Source of the DNA: Apostichopus japonicus
Taxonomy: Eukaryota; Echinodermata; Holothuroidea; Aspidochirotida; Stichopodidae
DNA: 64,000 bases
Reading direction: 5' to 3'
Assembly (NCBI RefSeq): GCF_037975245.1
Contig: NC_092564.1
Coordinates: 4,365,484 to 4,429,483, forward strand
Of this stretch, positions 62,725 to 64,000 are shown piece after piece. The translations under genes were made by a program, and so were the position numbers. Position 1 is the first letter of the stretch, and each line of letters opens with the position of its first letter. Below the pieces are notes generated by a model, which was not told the DNA's origin, ran no database searches, and saw only the letters and a program-made list of their open reading frames with translations.

Positions 62725-63113
62725 AAGTATATCATAATTATCTCATTGAACATATCTTGTTTTATGTTTTTTCTTGGGGTGAATCTGGCCTCATAATTTT
62801 CGCGCAAAAGAAATAAACAAATCGACGCAATAATAGTGTATGCATTGTACATGCACTGTTGAGCGTTCTTAAATATGTGTCTATCGAGAAAAAATATGTG
62901 CACAAAAAAGCGTGTCTGCAACGTTTCTGGTTTTCTAGTTTTTGGCGAAATGTTTCACCATTTTGCATCTAAGCACTCACAATTAACCAAAAATTTCCAA
63001 GGGGGAGGGGGCGCCCTCCCCTAGACCCCTCCCCCAGGACGCAGATTACTAAAGAGCTACCATCGGGATGTCGGCCCCCCCTTTCTCAAAATCCTGGATC
63101 CGCCCCTGATTAG

Positions 63114-64000
63114 GCATTACTTATGGTCTCTGGCTTCGTATAGAACTGGATATGTACAATAGGTTAACTTAGTAGTTGAAATGAGTCTGCACTTACAAAG
63201 AAAAGGCAAACACAGAAATATTTAACTGAACTTTTCTGGAACTGCAGTAGGTCTATCCTACTAGTCTAGGTCTTATGGGTGGGAATGTGTGTTACCTTGC
63301 ACTGACATGACTGCACCTACCAGGAGGGAGGTGCATGTAACCTAATGAAAGGAGGGGAACTGTATAAATTAAATTCGAGGTAACAACAACTGAAGAAAGC
63401 TATTTTAAGAGGTTTAATTGATGCACAATCCGGACCAAGCCATACTTTATTAAACGTAATTTTGATACTTATAGTCAATTTAATGAAGACGTCTATGTGA
63501 CAACAATCAGTTTGACACATTTTATGTTGAATGTCTATAGAGGGTAGCACAAACGCTCTGTGAACATTATACATTAACCTGAAATGACCTTCAAACTGAA
63601 TCACTTTCAATACGTATGGTTTGTTCGAGTACATACCAAGTATGAAGTTTGCTCAAGCTTGCACATTTTGAGTTATCGTGCTTACTAGGTTTGCAGTGTT
63701 TGCCCTTTGTTGACCTTTGCAGAGATCCCAGTTATGAAGTTCAAACAAATTTCACTTTCCGGGCTATCGTGTGTACGTTAATAAGACGTACACCACCGAG
63801 ACTAGGGAAAGTTCTCTTAACTAAATATAGAACTTCAAAAATTGTAGTGAAAAGATGGATGAAATTACAGTAAGAGATGAAGCTTATTTTGTGCATCCTA
63901 AAAATTGATCTTTCATATGAGCACTAGATGATATTTGATGAACTCAATATATCATCTTTTAGAAAAAAAATTCCTTTCAATTAACTCTTTCAGCCAATAA
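63114..64000. repeat. Dispersed repeats at the right end of the window
   Basis: 63570-63960 matches 23110-23530, including AATAAGACGTACACCACCGA and the following run toward a GATGATA string. No gene seen. Confidence 0.6.

Larger units (their letters stand above)
60625..63108. mobile_element. Outer inverted-repeat DNA element
   Basis: Starts CAGGGGCGGATCCAGG and ends CCTGGATCCGCCCCTG, perfect inverted ends, with ATTAG directly repeated on both sides (60620-60624, 63109-63113). A related uninterrupted sequence lies near 58727. No transposase seen. It is filled by a second element. Confidence 0.82.

Overview
The window is animal genomic DNA: AT-rich and intron-rich, full of transposable elements, with no bacterial-style gene packing. 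The best lineage clue is an apparently intact Ty3/gypsy retrotransposon whose integrase lies upstream of its reverse transcriptase. That order marks the Gmr1-like group, known from deuterostomes. With the EMI plus multi-EGF genes, a marine invertebrate deuterostome such as an echinoderm is my inference; the species cannot be fixed from the sequence.

The main content is a head-to-tail duplication. Unit 1 (about 1-22150) aligns with unit 2 (about 27379-56706) at roughly 5-10% divergence by eye. Each unit carries one minus-strand gene for an EMI-domain, multi-EGF, single-pass membrane protein of the MEGF10/Draper kind. I rebuilt both genes exon by exon from splice sites and codon phase. Gene 2 (31649-48509) has 19 exons, all open and phase-compatible, and adds up to exactly 907 codons (906 aa): signal peptide, EMI domain, about 17 EGF-like modules, one membrane helix and an 11-residue tail. 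Gene 1 (4011-19394) has 10 exons and about 7 EGF modules. Its first exon carries an 86-bp insertion with in-frame stops, so it is a pseudogene or relies on a different donor site.

The EGF exons form the block F-E-D-C-B-A, read 5' to 3' on the minus strand. Gene 1 has one block. Gene 2 has two blocks plus an extra A exon and an extra unit made by unequal crossing-over inside two exons, which left a chimeric C/E exon at 43398-43542. Every change keeps the frame. Gene 1 looks like a recombinant of the two block types, with the switch in the B-C intron near 7940-8010.

Mobile DNA: the Gmr1-like element (11107-17478, near-identical LTRs, 5-bp target duplication) sits in the EMI-to-F intron of gene 1, and gene 2 keeps the empty site. 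A 5'-truncated LINE tail (about 47908-48276) lies 11 bp inside intron 1 of gene 2. A 5.6-kb element with long inverted arms of 300-bp tandem repeats (49482-55084) lies upstream of gene 2, with its empty site in unit 1. A nested pair of inverted-repeat elements fills 60625-63108. The stretches 19.5-27.4 kb and 55-64 kb are otherwise repeat-rich non-coding DNA. Decayed EGF exons on the plus strand (316-408, 26498-26627, 27701-27793) and a nearly invariant tyrosine-rich plus-strand ORF (1509-1724, 28921-29136) suggest an older, oppositely oriented relative.
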